Assembly: GCF_002155975.1 (NCBI RefSeq) | Contig: NZ_MUMI01000024.1 | Coordinates: 35,725 to 99,724, forward strand | Direction of reading: 5' to 3' | Length of the DNA stretch: 64,000 nucleotides | DNA from: Amycolatopsis kentuckyensis | Lineage (GTDB): Bacteria; Actinomycetota; Actinomycetes; Mycobacteriales; Pseudonocardiaceae | Shown here: piece after piece, positions 1-8,764 of the stretch | Layout: each line of letters begins with the position of its first letter | Numbering within the stretch: position 1 is the first letter of the stretch | Notes under the pieces: generated by a model | The model's input: only the letters and a program-made list of their open reading frames with translations | The model's database searches: none | What the model was told of the DNA's origin: nothing | Program-made: the position numbers and the translations under genes

Positions 1-1
1 C

Positions 2-382
2 CAGGATGTCCCGCCGCTCACCGAAACCCTCGCCGCGGTCGCCGCCGCGCACGCCCGCGACCACGGCGTCAGCGTCGCGTTCGACGCCGATGGCGACCCC
101 CGGCCGCTCCCGTCCGCGGCGGCTGTCGCCCTGGCCGGCATCGCGCGGGAAGCCCTGACCAACGCCGGTAAGCACGCGCCGGGCGAGGACATCCGGGTGC
201 GGCTGAGCCACGCGCCCGGCCTCGTCCGGCTCGACGTCCGCAACCCCCTTCCCACCGTCACTCGGATAGGTGAAGGATTCGGCCTGGCCGGCATGCGCGA
301 GCGGCTCGCCCTCGCCGGTGGAACGCTGACCTCGGGCCCCGAAGACGGCCACTGGCGCGTGCTGGCGGAAGTCCGGACCTGA
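2..382 (+). CDS. Sensor histidine kinase, NarL/DesK type, C-terminal fragment
   Basis: The frame is open from the window edge, so only the last 126 residues are present. The visible part is the GHKL ATPase domain: an N box (AREALTNAGKHA), then the G2-type motif GFGLAGMRERL near the C-terminus, the signature of NarL-family two-component kinases. These kinases autophosphorylate on a histidine and pass the phosphate to a LuxR-type response regulator. Neither the phosphoacceptor helix, the sensor part nor the partner regulator is in the window; they should lie to the left. N box residues are intact in the visible part. The call is firm at family level, and the signal is unknown. Confidence 0.88.
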   Translation, partial: QDVPPLTETLAAVAAAHARDHGVSVAFDADGDPRPLPSAAAVALAGIAREALTNAGKHAPGEDIRVRLSHAPGLVRLDVRNPLPTVTRIGEGFGLAGMRERLALAGGTLTSGPEDGHWRVLAEVRT

Positions 383-574
383 GCGCCGGTGTGCGCGGGA
401 ACACGTCCGCCCAGATCACGTGCTGATGACAGCGGGCGGTGCCGGTGGCTGCGCGCGCGGCGACTCGGCTACCTTCTGCGGGTACGGCTCACAGCGATCT
501 TTTTTCGGGGGCTCCGGGAGGCGAAGCCCCCGGCCTGGGGCGAGGCCCCGGATGGCAGGGGGAGGAATTCGGGG

Positions 575-1984
575 ATGACCAGCACCGCGACGGCCCCGGC
601 GCCCGCGCCGGGACCTCCGCCGTCGCCACCGGGCAACCGCGACCGCACCGGGGGCCGCAGCGGCCTGCTGGGGCTGCTCGAGCTGCCGGGCCAGGGCGTC
701 CGCGCCGTCGTCCGGTCGGCCGCGACCACGCCGGGCCGGCTCACCGTGATCGCCGTCGGGCTGGTGCTGCTGGCGCTCGTCGCCGGGCTCGTCGCGACGC
801 TGTCGGTGCAGGACCGCGACGACACGATCAGCGGCGTCATCGACCGCCGCGAGCCCCTGGCCGCCGCGTCGCAGCAGGTCTACCGCTCGCTCTCGGACGC
901 CGACGCGACCGCCGCGAGCGCGTTCCTCTCCATCGGCACCGAGCCGCCCGAGCTCCGCCAGCGCTACGAACGGGACATCGCCGAAGCGGGCGCCGCGCTC
1001 GCCAAGGCCGCTTCCGACAGCGCCGACGTCGCCGACGCCGCCGCCCCGGTCGACGTGCTGAACCAGCAGCTGCCCGTCTACACCGGGCTCGTCGAGACCG
1101 CCCGGGCGAACAACCGGCTCGGCTACCCGGTCGGCGCGTCCTACCTGCGCGAGGCGTCCGAGCTGATGCGGGCGAAGATCCTGCCCGCCGCCCAGGACCT
1201 CTACCGCGTCGACACCGAGCGGCTCATCGAAGAGCAGGACAGCGCCACCGGATTCCCGTGGCTCGCCACGATCCTCATGATCGCGTTGCTGGCCGCGCTG
1301 ATCGTCGCCCAGGTCTACCTGACCCGGCGCACCAACCGGCTGCTCAACGTCGGGCTCGTCATCGCCACGGCCGCCGTCGTGGTGTCGCTGCTGTGGGGCG
1401 CGGTCGCGCTGGTCTTCCAGGGCAGCCTGGTCGGCAGCGGCCAGGACGACGGTTCGCACCGCGTCGACGTGCTCGTCCGCGCGCGGATCGCCGCGCTGCA
1501 GGCCCGCGCCGACGAAACGCTGACGCTGGTCGCCCGCGGCGACGGCGTGGCGTACGAGAGGGACTTCAGCGCCAAGGCGGTCCAGCTGGTCGGCGAGGAC
1601 GGCCAGGGCGGTCTCCTCGGCGAAGCCCGCGGCCTGATCAAGGACGGCGAGGGCGCCACGAAGGTCGCCGACGCGTCGGCGGCCGCGACCGACTGGCTCA
1701 AGGCCCACCGGCAGGTGCGCGCCCAGGACGACGCCGGGGCGTACCAGGAAGCCGTCGACTCCGCCGTGCAGGAGGACGCGAAAGGCGGCTCGGCACCGGC
1801 GTTCCGGCGGCTCGACGACAGCCTCCAGGCCGCGATCGACGTCGGCCGGCAGGACTTCGTCGACGACACCCACAACGGTGACCGCGCACTGACGCTCCTC
1901 GCCCCCGGCCTGGCCGTGCTGGCGATCGTCGCCGCGGCGGGTGTCACCATGGGGATCCGGGAGCGACTGAGGGAGTACCGGTGA
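575..1984 (+). CDS. glnX: GlnX-like membrane sensor of the GlnX-GlnH-PknG system
   Basis: The start at 575 follows a GGAGG at 561-565; the frame is open upstream but that part is unlike protein. The 469-residue product has a Pro/Ala-rich N-terminus, a first membrane helix near residues 53-75, an extracytoplasmic helical domain to about 230, a paired set of helices near 232-285, a second helical domain, and a last helix near the C-terminus. This is the layout of mycobacterial Rv0412c (GlnX), which couples the amino-acid binding lipoprotein GlnH to the cytosolic kinase PknG. The next gene starts with a GTGA overlap and is GlnH-like, followed by PknG, the same order as in mycobacteria. Function is by synteny and topology. 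Confidence 0.8.
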   Translation: MTSTATAPAPAPGPPPSPPGNRDRTGGRSGLLGLLELPGQGVRAVVRSAATTPGRLTVIAVGLVLLALVAGLVATLSVQDRDDTISGVIDRREPLAAASQQVYRSLSDADATAASAFLSIGTEPPELRQRYERDIAEAGAALAKAASDSADVADAAAPVDVLNQQLPVYTGLVETARANNRLGYPVGASYLREASELMRAKILPAAQDLYRVDTERLIEEQDSATGFPWLATILMIALLAALIVAQVYLTRRTNRLLNVGLVIATAAVVVSLLWGAVALVFQGSLVGSGQDDGSHRVDVLVRARIAALQARADETLTLVARGDGVAYERDFSAKAVQLVGEDGQGGLLGEARGLIKDGEGATKVADASAAATDWLKAHRQVRAQDDAGAYQEAVDSAVQEDAKGGSAPAFRRLDDSLQAAIDVGRQDFVDDTHNGDRALTLLAPGLAVLAIVAAAGVTMGIRERLREYR

Positions 1985-2955
1985 ACAGGCGCGGGAACAC
2001 GGTCCGGGCAGGTGTGCTGGCGGTCGTCGCGCTGCTGGCGGCGTCCTGCGGCAGTCCCGGGAAACCGATCGACCCGGCGCCGGTCGGCAACGCCGCCTGG
2101 CCGCAGCCCGCGCACGTCGGCGGCCCGGACGCGACGGCCGGCGGCACCTCCGACACCAGCTGCAACCCGCTGGCCAGCCTGTCGCCGACCAGCACGACCG
2201 TCCCCGACAACTCGACGATGTCCGACATCCGCAAGCGCGGCAAGCTCATCGCCGGCGTCGACCAGACCACGTACCTGTTCGGCTTCCGCAACCCGACCTC
2301 GGGCAACCTCGAGGGCTTCGACATCGACATGGTCAACGCGGTCGCCAAGGCGATCTTCGGCTCGGCCGACGGCCACGTCCAGTTCCGCGCGATCCCGTCG
2401 TCGCAGCGCGAGGAAGTCCTGAAGAAGCACCAGGTCGACATCGTGGTCCGGACCTACAGCATCACCTGCGCGCGCAAGAAGGACGTCGAGTTCTCCTCCG
2501 TGTACTACGTGGCGGGCCAGAAGATCCTGGTCACCAAGGAGTCGAAGGCGCAGAAGCTGGCGGACCTGAGCGGCAAGCGGGTATGCGCGACCAAGAAGTC
2601 GACGTCGCTGGCGAAGATCGCGACGGACCCGGCCAAACCCGTGCCGATCTCGGTGGACAACTGGTCGGACTGCCTGGTGATGCTCCAGCAGGGCCAGGTC
2701 GAGGCGGTGTCGACCGACGACACCATCCTCGCCGGGATGGCCGCGCAGGACTCGACGCTCGAGGTCCGCGGCGACCGGCTGACGCAGGAGAACTACGGCA
2801 TCGGCGTGCCGAAGGACCACGAAGACATGGTCCGCTACGTCAACGCGGTCCTCGACCAGATCCGCGGCAACGGCGTGTGGCAGGACAGCTACCGCCGCTG
2901 GGTGGAAGCCCGCCTCGGACCGGCTTCGCCGCCGTCGCCCCAGTACCAGCAGTGA
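1981..2955 (+). CDS. glnH: GlnH-like amino-acid binding lipoprotein
   Basis: The 324-residue protein begins with a lipoprotein signal peptide whose lipobox reads LAASC. It then carries a periplasmic solute-binding protein type 3 domain: DIRKRGKLIAGVDQTTYLFGF, GFDIDMVNAVAKAIFG and the DIVVRTYSIT segment. The family binds polar amino acids. In mycobacteria the orthologue binds aspartate, glutamate and related ligands and signals through GlnX to PknG instead of serving an ABC importer. No permease or ATPase gene is adjacent here, which fits a sensing role. The GTG start overlaps the stop of the upstream glnX-like gene (GTGA), so the two are probably translationally coupled. Confidence 0.88.
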   Translation: MNRRGNTVRAGVLAVVALLAASCGSPGKPIDPAPVGNAAWPQPAHVGGPDATAGGTSDTSCNPLASLSPTSTTVPDNSTMSDIRKRGKLIAGVDQTTYLFGFRNPTSGNLEGFDIDMVNAVAKAIFGSADGHVQFRAIPSSQREEVLKKHQVDIVVRTYSITCARKKDVEFSSVYYVAGQKILVTKESKAQKLADLSGKRVCATKKSTSLAKIATDPAKPVPISVDNWSDCLVMLQQGQVEAVSTDDTILAGMAAQDSTLEVRGDRLTQENYGIGVPKDHEDMVRYVNAVLDQIRGNGVWQDSYRRWVEARLGPASPPSPQYQQ

Positions 2956-3028
2956 ACGTCGCAGGACCAGGCAGCACAGCGCGACTAGGATCGATCTCCG
3001 CACGTCGCAGGGGATCCGGGAGGTAGCA

Positions 3029-5731
3029 GTGTCGGAGGAGCCGCGCCGTCCTCGGCACGCCGCGCCGGACGACGAGCCGCAGCAGGTGGCCGCGCCGAGC
3101 TGGCAGCCGCCGCCACCGGTGCGGTGGGAGACGCCGGAGCCGTCGATCTCGGGCCGCCTCGACGACGGCGAACCGGCCGGCGGGCAGGCACCCGTGCGCC
3201 GCCCGCCGACGCCGCCGCGCGGGCAGCCGTCCGCCGCCCGGCCGCCGATCCCGGGTGCCGAAGACCCGACCCGCCCGCCGGGCAGCATCGCCCCGGTCGC
3301 CCCGCCGACGCAGGCCCTACGCCCGGATTCCGACGCGCCGCAGCCTCCGAACGTGCCCGTCGCCCCGCCGGCGCAGGCCTTCCGGCCGGACCCCGACGCG
3401 CCGCAGCCGACGAGTGTCCTCGCCTCGCCGGCGCCGGAGACCCAGAGCATCATGCCGCCGGTGCCGCGGCCGGACACCGGTCCCGGCGCGCCGCTGCCCG
3501 ACCCGGGCACCGAAAGCGTCCTGCCCGAGCGCACCAGCGAGGGCCGGCACACCGGGACGGGAACCGGCACCGGCACCGGAACGGGGACCGGCAGCGGCTC
3601 GGGTTCCGGCTCCGGCGCGTTCCCCGGCACCTCGCGACGGACGTCGTCGCGGACGTCCCGGTCACGCCGCGGCCGGCTCGGCGCCGGGCTGGTCGAGGTC
3701 CCGCCGGTCCCCGCGCGCGATCCCGCGTCCGCGGTGCTGACGAACCCGGTGGTGTCGGAGGAAAAGCGGTTCTGCGGCAGCTGCAACGCGAAGGTCGGCC
3801 GTGGCAAGGACGGCAAACCCGGTTCGCCGGAAGGGAAGTGCGAGAACTGCGGCGCGCCGTTCTCCTTCCTCCCGAAGCTGCAGCCGCACGAGCTCGTCGG
3901 TGGCCAGTACGAGGTCCTCGGCGCCATCGCCTACGGCGGTCTCGGCTGGATCTACCTGGCGCAGGACCACAACGTCAGCGACCGCTGGGTCGTCCTCAAA
4001 GGACTGATCGACACCGGTGACGCGACGGCGATGGCGGCCGCGGCCAACGAGCAGCGGTTCCTCGCCGAGGTCGAGCACCCGAACATCGTCAAGATCCACA
4101 ACTTCGTGCAGCACCCGGACGCCCACAGCGGGACGACCACCGGCTACATCGTCATGGAGTACGTCGGCGGCCAGTCGCTGCGGCAGCTCGCGCTGGCGCA
4201 CCACCGGGAAAGCCGCCGCCCGGAGCCGCTGCCCATCGGCCAGGTCATCGCCTACGGGCTGGAGATCCTGCCCGCGCTCGGCTACCTGCACAGCCAGGGC
4301 CTGCTCTACTGCGACCTCAAGCCGGACAACGTCATCCAGACCAACGAGCAGCTCAAGCTGATCGACCTCGGCGCGGTCCGCCGCACCGACGACTACGAGA
4401 GCCCGCTGTTCTTCACCACCGGCTACAGCGCACCGGAACTGCCGACCCAGGGCGCGTCGGTGGCTTCGGACCTGTTCACCGTCGGGCGCACGCTCGCCGT
4501 GCTCAGCTTCGAATTCACCGGCTACACCAGCAAGTTCAAGACGACCCTGCCCGGCCCGGACGCCGTCCCGCTGTTCGCGCTGTTCGGTTCGTACTACCGG
4601 TTCCTGCGGCGGGCGACGCACTCCGACCCGGATCGGCGGTTCCTCTCCGCCGAGGAGATGGCCGACCAGCTCACCGGCGTGCTGCGCGAGATCATGGCGC
4701 TCGGCACCGGCAAGCCGCGGCCCGGCGCGTCCACGGTGTTCGGCCCGGAGAGCCGCACCTTCGGCGTGCAGCTGGTGGTGCCCGAAACCGGCGCCAGCGT
4801 GCCGCTGCCCGGCGCGGACGAGGTCGTCGCCGGCCTGCCGATCCCGCAGGTGGATACGGACGACCCGGCGGCAGGCGTGCTCGCCACCACGACCGCGCTC
4901 GACCCGCGGGCCGCCATCGAGGCACTGGCCGGCGCGCCGCGCGAGTCGATCGAGGTGCGGCTGCGGATCGTGCGCGCCCGGATCGAGCTGGGCGAGTTCG
5001 CCGAGGCCCAGCGGCAGCTGCAGGCCGCGCAGTACCTGGCCATCAAGAACGGCTTCCCGCACGACTGGCGGATCGACTGGTACCGCGGCCTGATCGAACT
5101 CGCCGGTGGCCGTTCGCGGGTTGCGCACGTCGCGTTCGAAGCGGTGTACGACGACCTGCCGGGCGAGATCGCCCCGAAGCTCGCTCTGGGCGTCAGCGCC
5201 GAAGGCGTCGGCGACTACTTCGCCGCCGCGCGGTTCTACGAACTGGTCTGGCGCACCGACCGCACCTACGTCAGCGCCGCCTTCGGCCTCGCCCGCGTGT
5301 ACCTGGCGCAGGGGGCGCGGGCCAGCGCGGTCGAGGTGCTCGAGACCGTGCCGCCGTCCTCCACCCACTACGTCGACGCGCAGGTCGCGGCCATCAAGAT
5401 CAAGACCACCGCGACCAAGGCCAACGGCCGCGAAACCCCGGTCACCGAGCACGACCTGCTCGACGCGTCGGCCCGGCTCGAGCGGCTCCGGCTGGACGCC
5501 GAACGCCGGACGCAGCTGTCCGCCGGCGTGCTCGAAGCCGCGCACGAGTGGGTCAAGCAGGGCAAGCCGACACCGGGCGCGCGGGTGCTCGGGTGCCCGC
5601 TCGAGGAACGCGAGCTGCGGTTCGGCCTCGAACGGTGCTACCGGGCGCTGGCCCGGCTGGCGGGCACGATCGAGGAGCGCATCGAGCTGGTGGACCGAGC
5701 CAACACGATCCGGCCCCGGACCCTCACCTGA
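3029..5731 (+). CDS. pknG: Serine/threonine protein kinase PknG
   Basis: The 900-residue protein has the three PknG parts. First is a long Pro-rich N-terminus. Then comes a rubredoxin-like metal site with two CxxC pairs (CGSC, CENC; about residues 248-275). Next is a kinase domain from about 289, with a Gly-rich loop, catalytic YCDLKPDN near 426 and DLG in place of DFG, as in mycobacterial PknG. The C-terminal part is TPR-like. The N-terminus is longer than in mycobacteria and contains a Gly-Thr then Gly-Ser dipeptide run near residues 175-197. PknG phosphorylates the FHA protein GarA to control glutamate and TCA metabolism. It lies 73 bases after glnH in the same operon. The GTG start follows GGGAGG. 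Confidence 0.95.
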   Translation: MSEEPRRPRHAAPDDEPQQVAAPSWQPPPPVRWETPEPSISGRLDDGEPAGGQAPVRRPPTPPRGQPSAARPPIPGAEDPTRPPGSIAPVAPPTQALRPDSDAPQPPNVPVAPPAQAFRPDPDAPQPTSVLASPAPETQSIMPPVPRPDTGPGAPLPDPGTESVLPERTSEGRHTGTGTGTGTGTGTGSGSGSGSGAFPGTSRRTSSRTSRSRRGRLGAGLVEVPPVPARDPASAVLTNPVVSEEKRFCGSCNAKVGRGKDGKPGSPEGKCENCGAPFSFLPKLQPHELVGGQYEVLGAIAYGGLGWIYLAQDHNVSDRWVVLKGLIDTGDATAMAAAANEQRFLAEVEHPNIVKIHNFVQHPDAHSGTTTGYIVMEYVGGQSLRQLALAHHRESRRPEPLPIGQVIAYGLEILPALGYLHSQGLLYCDLKPDNVIQTNEQLKLIDLGAVRRTDDYESPLFFTTGYSAPELPTQGASVASDLFTVGRTLAVLSFEFTGYTSKFKTTLPGPDAVPLFALFGSYYRFLRRATHSDPDRRFLSAEEMADQLTGVLREIMALGTGKPRPGASTVFGPESRTFGVQLVVPETGASVPLPGADEVVAGLPIPQVDTDDPAAGVLATTTALDPRAAIEALAGAPRESIEVRLRIVRARIELGEFAEAQRQLQAAQYLAIKNGFPHDWRIDWYRGLIELAGGRSRVAHVAFEAVYDDLPGEIAPKLALGVSAEGVGDYFAAARFYELVWRTDRTYVSAAFGLARVYLAQGARASAVEVLETVPPSSTHYVDAQVAAIKIKTTATKANGRETPVTEHDLLDASARLERLRLDAERRTQLSAGVLEAAHEWVKQGKPTPGARVLGCPLEERELRFGLERCYRALARLAGTIEERIELVDRANTIRPRTLT

Positions 5732-5736
5732 CGCCG

Positions 5737-5780
5737 TCGTGAGCGGCAAGGCCGGTCAGAACCCGCCTTGCCCCTCACGA
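5737..5780. terminator. Hairpin between convergent pknG and thioesterase genes
   Basis: Two 14-base arms (5738-5751 and 5766-5779) are complementary apart from one internal mismatch, with a 14-base loop. It lies between two convergent genes, so it probably ends transcription in both directions. No T-run is present, which is common in high-GC actinobacteria. Confidence 0.6.
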
Positions 5781-5790
5781 CCGGCCGGGG

Positions 5791-6384
5791 TCACGGGTTG
5801 ATCTCCCAGTCGCGTTCGGCGCGTTCCCGCTGGTTCTTCTCGTGTTGCGCGGCCAGCTTCTCCAGCGCCTGCGGGTCACCATGGGTGTTGAAGTGCTCGA
5901 AGCCGACGACGACGAACAACGCCCGCGCGCTGACCGCGATCGGGCCGTCCTCGGCGTCGAGGCGGCCGTCCGCGCTGACGTAGATCTTGCGGCCCGCGAT
6001 GCCGTCCAGCCGGGCCTCGATGAACAGCGTCGAACCCACCGGGACCGGCCGCCGGAAGTCCGTCTCGAGCTTGCCGGTCACCGCCGGTCGGCGCATCAGG
6101 TTGCCGACCGTCGAGCCGAGCGCCTCGTCGAACGCGCAGGCCAGCAGGCCGCCGTGGGCCAGCCCGGGCGCGCCCTGGTGGGCCGCGGTGACGGTGAACC
6201 GCGAGTGCACGACCTGGCCCTCGCCGACGGTCGAGCGCAGGTGCAGCCCGGCGTCGGCCTCGTCGCCGCACCCGAAGCACTCCGCGAAGTGCACGCCGAG
6301 CTCGGTGCCCGGTTCCGGCGCCTTCGGGTGCGGGACCGCGGGCTCCACCGCCACCGGCGGCCAGGGTTGAGAAACACGACTCAT
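5791..6384 (-). CDS. PaaI-family hotdog thioesterase
   Basis: The 197-residue protein contains the hotdog-fold thioesterase core: an ECFGCG segment, GAPGLAHGGLLACAFDEALG, in which the HGG plus acidic residue form the acyl-CoA hydrolase site, and a TGKLETDFRRPVPVG strand. The family hydrolyses acyl-CoA thioesters; the acyl group cannot be read from sequence. The N-terminal Cys pair (CFGCG) is typical of the actinobacterial branch. It is a single gene, convergent with pknG and divergent from the transporter at 6586. The C-terminus is charged and probably disordered. Confidence 0.85.
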   Translation of the reverse strand: MSRVSQPWPPVAVEPAVPHPKAPEPGTELGVHFAECFGCGDEADAGLHLRSTVGEGQVVHSRFTVTAAHQGAPGLAHGGLLACAFDEALGSTVGNLMRRPAVTGKLETDFRRPVPVGSTLFIEARLDGIAGRKIYVSADGRLDAEDGPIAVSARALFVVVGFEHFNTHGDPQALEKLAAQHEKNQRERAERDWEINP

Positions 6385-6585
6385 GCGCTGACGTTAACCG
6401 GCGGGTAGCCGGAGACTGCGCCCGGCCCGCGAGGTATGTCCGCAACGAACTTCTCTCAGTAGCCGGAAAGTTCCCGACTGTAGACAATTCGCGGCTCAGA
6501 CTGCCGACGCGGAAGAGCCGGTCAAGACTGGGCTGATGAGCTCGAACGGCCCAGTGGGCACTGCACGGGAGGAGTCGTCGCCGGC

Positions 6586-7956
6586 ATGAGCGAACCAGCA
6601 GCAACGACGGGCAAACCGTCAGTGGACGAGAGAACCGTCAAGCGCGCCGTGTGGGCGTCGGCGATGGGCAACGCCACCGAGTGGTACGACTACGGCGTCT
6701 TCACCTCGGGTGCGATCGCGGTGAGCATCGGCACGCAGTTCTTCCCCGGTGAGGGGAACGCCGTGCTGAAGTCGCTGGCGCTGCTCGCGGTCGGCTTCAT
6801 CGTGCGGCCGTTCGGCGGGGCGTTCTTCGGGCCGCTCGGCGACAAGCTCGGCCGCAAGCGGGTCCTCGCCATCACCATCCTGCTGATGTCCGGCTGCACG
6901 TTCCTGGTCGGCGTCCTGCCGACCTACGCCGGCAGCTACAGCATGGGCATCGCGGCGCCGATCGCGATCCTGCTCCTGCGGATCATCCAGGGCTTCTCCA
7001 CCGGCGGCGAGTACGGCGGGGCGGCGACGTTCATCGCCGAGTACTCCCCGACGAAGCGCCGGGGCTTCTTCGGCAGCTTCCTCGAGCTCGGCACGCTGGC
7101 CGGCTACGTGCTCGGCAACCTGGTGGTGCTGTCGGTGACGCTGTCCATGTCGCCCGAGCAGGTCGACGCCTGGGGCTGGCGGATCCCGTTCTTCGTTGCG
7201 CTGCCGCTCGGCCTGATCGGGCTCTACCTGCGGAACAAGCTCGAGGACACCCCCGAGTTCCGCCGGATGGAGGCCGCGGGCGAGGCGCCGAAGAAGGCGC
7301 CGCTCAAGGAGATCTTCGTCCGCAACTGGCGGATGATCCTCAACCTGATCGGCATCGTCCTGCTGCTGAACGTCGCGGACTACCTGCTGCTGACGACGAT
7401 GCCGACGTACTTCACCGACACGTTGAAGATCAACGACAACACCTCGACGTTGATCATCATCGCGGTCGAAGTCATCCAGATGGCGATCATCATCCCGCTC
7501 GGCGCCCTGTCCGACCGGATCGGCCGGAAACCGCTGCTGCTCACCGCGGCCATCGGGTTCCTGGTGCTGAGCTGGCCCTGCCTGAAGCTCATGCAGTCCG
7601 GCAGCATCCTGTGGCTGTTCGTCGGGTTCCTGATCGTGGCGATCCTGCTGGTCTTCATGCTCGCGGTGATCGGCTCGACGTTCCCGGCGATGTTCCCGAC
7701 GCGGGTCCGCTACGGCTCGTTCGCGATCGGTTACAACATCTCGACGTCGCTGTTCGGCGGTACCTGCGGTGTCATCGTGACGGCGCTGATCAAGAGCACC
7801 GGCAACGAGGACTGGCCGGCGTACTACCTGATGGCGGCGGCGCTGATCGCGATCCTCCCGATCATCAAGATCCCGGAGACGTCGCAGGTCCCGATGGAGC
7901 AGATCGACACCGAAGACAACACCGGCAGGCTGACCTCCGCGGCCGCTCAGCGCTGA
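6586..7956 (+). CDS. MFS transporter of the metabolite:H+ symporter (ProP-like) family
   Basis: The 456-residue protein has twelve predicted membrane helices and the MHS signatures: GNATEWYDYGVF in helix 1, GDKLGRKRVL in the loop between helices 2 and 3, QGFSTGGEYGGA in helix 4 and a second DRIGRKP loop in the middle. The family imports small organic acids, proline or betaine with protons at the plasma membrane. The substrate is not determined by these motifs. The start has GGGAGGA about 11 bases upstream. It is divergent from the thioesterase gene, and a strong hairpin follows it. Confidence 0.88.
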   Translation: MSEPAATTGKPSVDERTVKRAVWASAMGNATEWYDYGVFTSGAIAVSIGTQFFPGEGNAVLKSLALLAVGFIVRPFGGAFFGPLGDKLGRKRVLAITILLMSGCTFLVGVLPTYAGSYSMGIAAPIAILLLRIIQGFSTGGEYGGAATFIAEYSPTKRRGFFGSFLELGTLAGYVLGNLVVLSVTLSMSPEQVDAWGWRIPFFVALPLGLIGLYLRNKLEDTPEFRRMEAAGEAPKKAPLKEIFVRNWRMILNLIGIVLLLNVADYLLLTTMPTYFTDTLKINDNTSTLIIIAVEVIQMAIIIPLGALSDRIGRKPLLLTAAIGFLVLSWPCLKLMQSGSILWLFVGFLIVAILLVFMLAVIGSTFPAMFPTRVRYGSFAIGYNISTSLFGGTCGVIVTALIKSTGNEDWPAYYLMAAALIAILPIIKIPETSQVPMEQIDTEDNTGRLTSAAAQR

Positions 7957-7972
7957 GCGGTCTCCGGAAAGC

Positions 7973-8008
7973 CGTGTGCCCCGTCCGGATCACCGGGCGG
8001 GGCACACG
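7973..8008. terminator. Hairpin after the MFS transporter gene
   Basis: Arms at 7973-7988 and 7993-8008 pair over 16 bases with one non-complementary position and a 4-base loop. It lies between two convergent genes and probably serves both. Confidence 0.75.
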
Positions 8009-8019
8009 TGCGTCGTGGG

Positions 8020-8127
8020 TCAGACCGCGTCGCGGCGAGGAGTGAAGCGCCTGCGGGACCAGGCGGCGAGCGCCCCCGCGACCACGACGGCAATTCCGGT
8101 TTCGACGATCAGTGCGGCGAGCACCAT
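8020..8127 (-). CDS. Small single-helix membrane protein
   Basis: A 35-residue ORF starts at an ATG preceded by a strong GAGGAGG site (complement of 8134-8140). The sequence is one hydrophobic helix (VLAALIVETGIAVVVAGALAAW) followed by a basic tail (RRRFTPRR), as in actinobacterial one-pass mini-membrane proteins. The frame continues upstream past the ATG, but the ribosome site and the composition change favour the short form. The function is unknown. It is convergent with the MFS gene and follows the sigma-factor operon on the same strand. Confidence 0.55.
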   Translation of the reverse strand: MVLAALIVETGIAVVVAGALAAWSRRRFTPRRDAV

Positions 8128-8273
8128 GTGCTTCCTCCTCGGGTTCTCGGGCCGGCGCGGCGGCCGGCTGAGCAGCTGTCCGGCGTCCGATCGGAACGCC
8201 ACCGGACATATCGCCACGAACCGGCCGGGTATTTCGCCGGAAACCCACGAACGCGCGGTGATCTGCGCCACGG

Positions 8274-8759
8274 CTAGCGCGTGGTCGCCGCCGTCGGGGC
8301 GCCGGGCCGGGTCGCGACCGGAGTCGAGGTCGGCGAGGTCGCCAGGGACGGGCGGGAGGTCTCCCGCGGTCCCGCGGACGGCGCCTGCGGTGTCGACGTC
8401 CGCTGGGAGCGGGACCGGGTCTGGCCCGGCTGGGCCGACGACGGTTCCGGCGCGATCGACGTCGGCGGGACCTCGAGCGAGGGGGAGGGGGAGGCCGGGG
8501 AAGTGGTGCCGATCGTGGACAGCCCGGGGCCGGCGGGCTCCACCGGCTCCGGCGGGCCCACGCGGTGGCCGGCCAGGAAACCGGCCACCGCGAGGACGAC
8601 CGCCGTCGCGGCCGAAGTGCCCGCGACGGCGAAGCGCTTGCGTCGTCGCCGGACCCGGCCGCCGCGCTCGATCACGTCGGTGGCTTCGAGGCGCATCGGC
8701 GGCTGCGGGCCGCCGGCCGCGCCGGTCAGGATCGCACGGACGTCGTCTTCGGGGTCCAT
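8274..8759 (-). CDS. Putative anti-sigma-factor-like membrane protein with Pro/Thr/Ser-rich exterior
   Basis: The 161-residue protein has a short cytosolic N-terminus (EDDVRAILTGAAGG...), one membrane helix near residues 42-62 (FAVAGTSAATAVVLAVAGFLAG) and a long Pro/Ser/Thr-rich outside part. It starts 5 bases after the sigma-factor gene, so it is co-transcribed and probably its regulator. No ZAS zinc motif (HxxxCxxC) is visible, so anti-sigma function is inference from position. The exterior shares the PRETSRP string with the secreted protein at 9324-9629 in the same operon. Confidence 0.6.
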   Translation of the reverse strand: MDPEDDVRAILTGAAGGPQPPMRLEATDVIERGGRVRRRRKRFAVAGTSAATAVVLAVAGFLAGHRVGPPEPVEPAGPGLSTIGTTSPASPSPSLEVPPTSIAPEPSSAQPGQTRSRSQRTSTPQAPSAGPRETSRPSLATSPTSTPVATRPGAPTAATTR

Positions 8760-8764
8760 GTTCG

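Noticed and set aside
501..532. Terminator hairpin in the leader of the glnX operon
   Set aside because: The hairpin is real (arms 506-513 and 525-532), but the T-run precedes it on the plus strand and becomes an A-run on the minus strand, so it is not a terminator in either direction. It is more likely leader structure.
1315..3927. Long minus-strand frame (870 codons) over glnX-glnH-pknG
   Set aside because: It is antisense to three well-supported genes and its translation is Arg/Pro-rich without domains, as expected in high-GC DNA.
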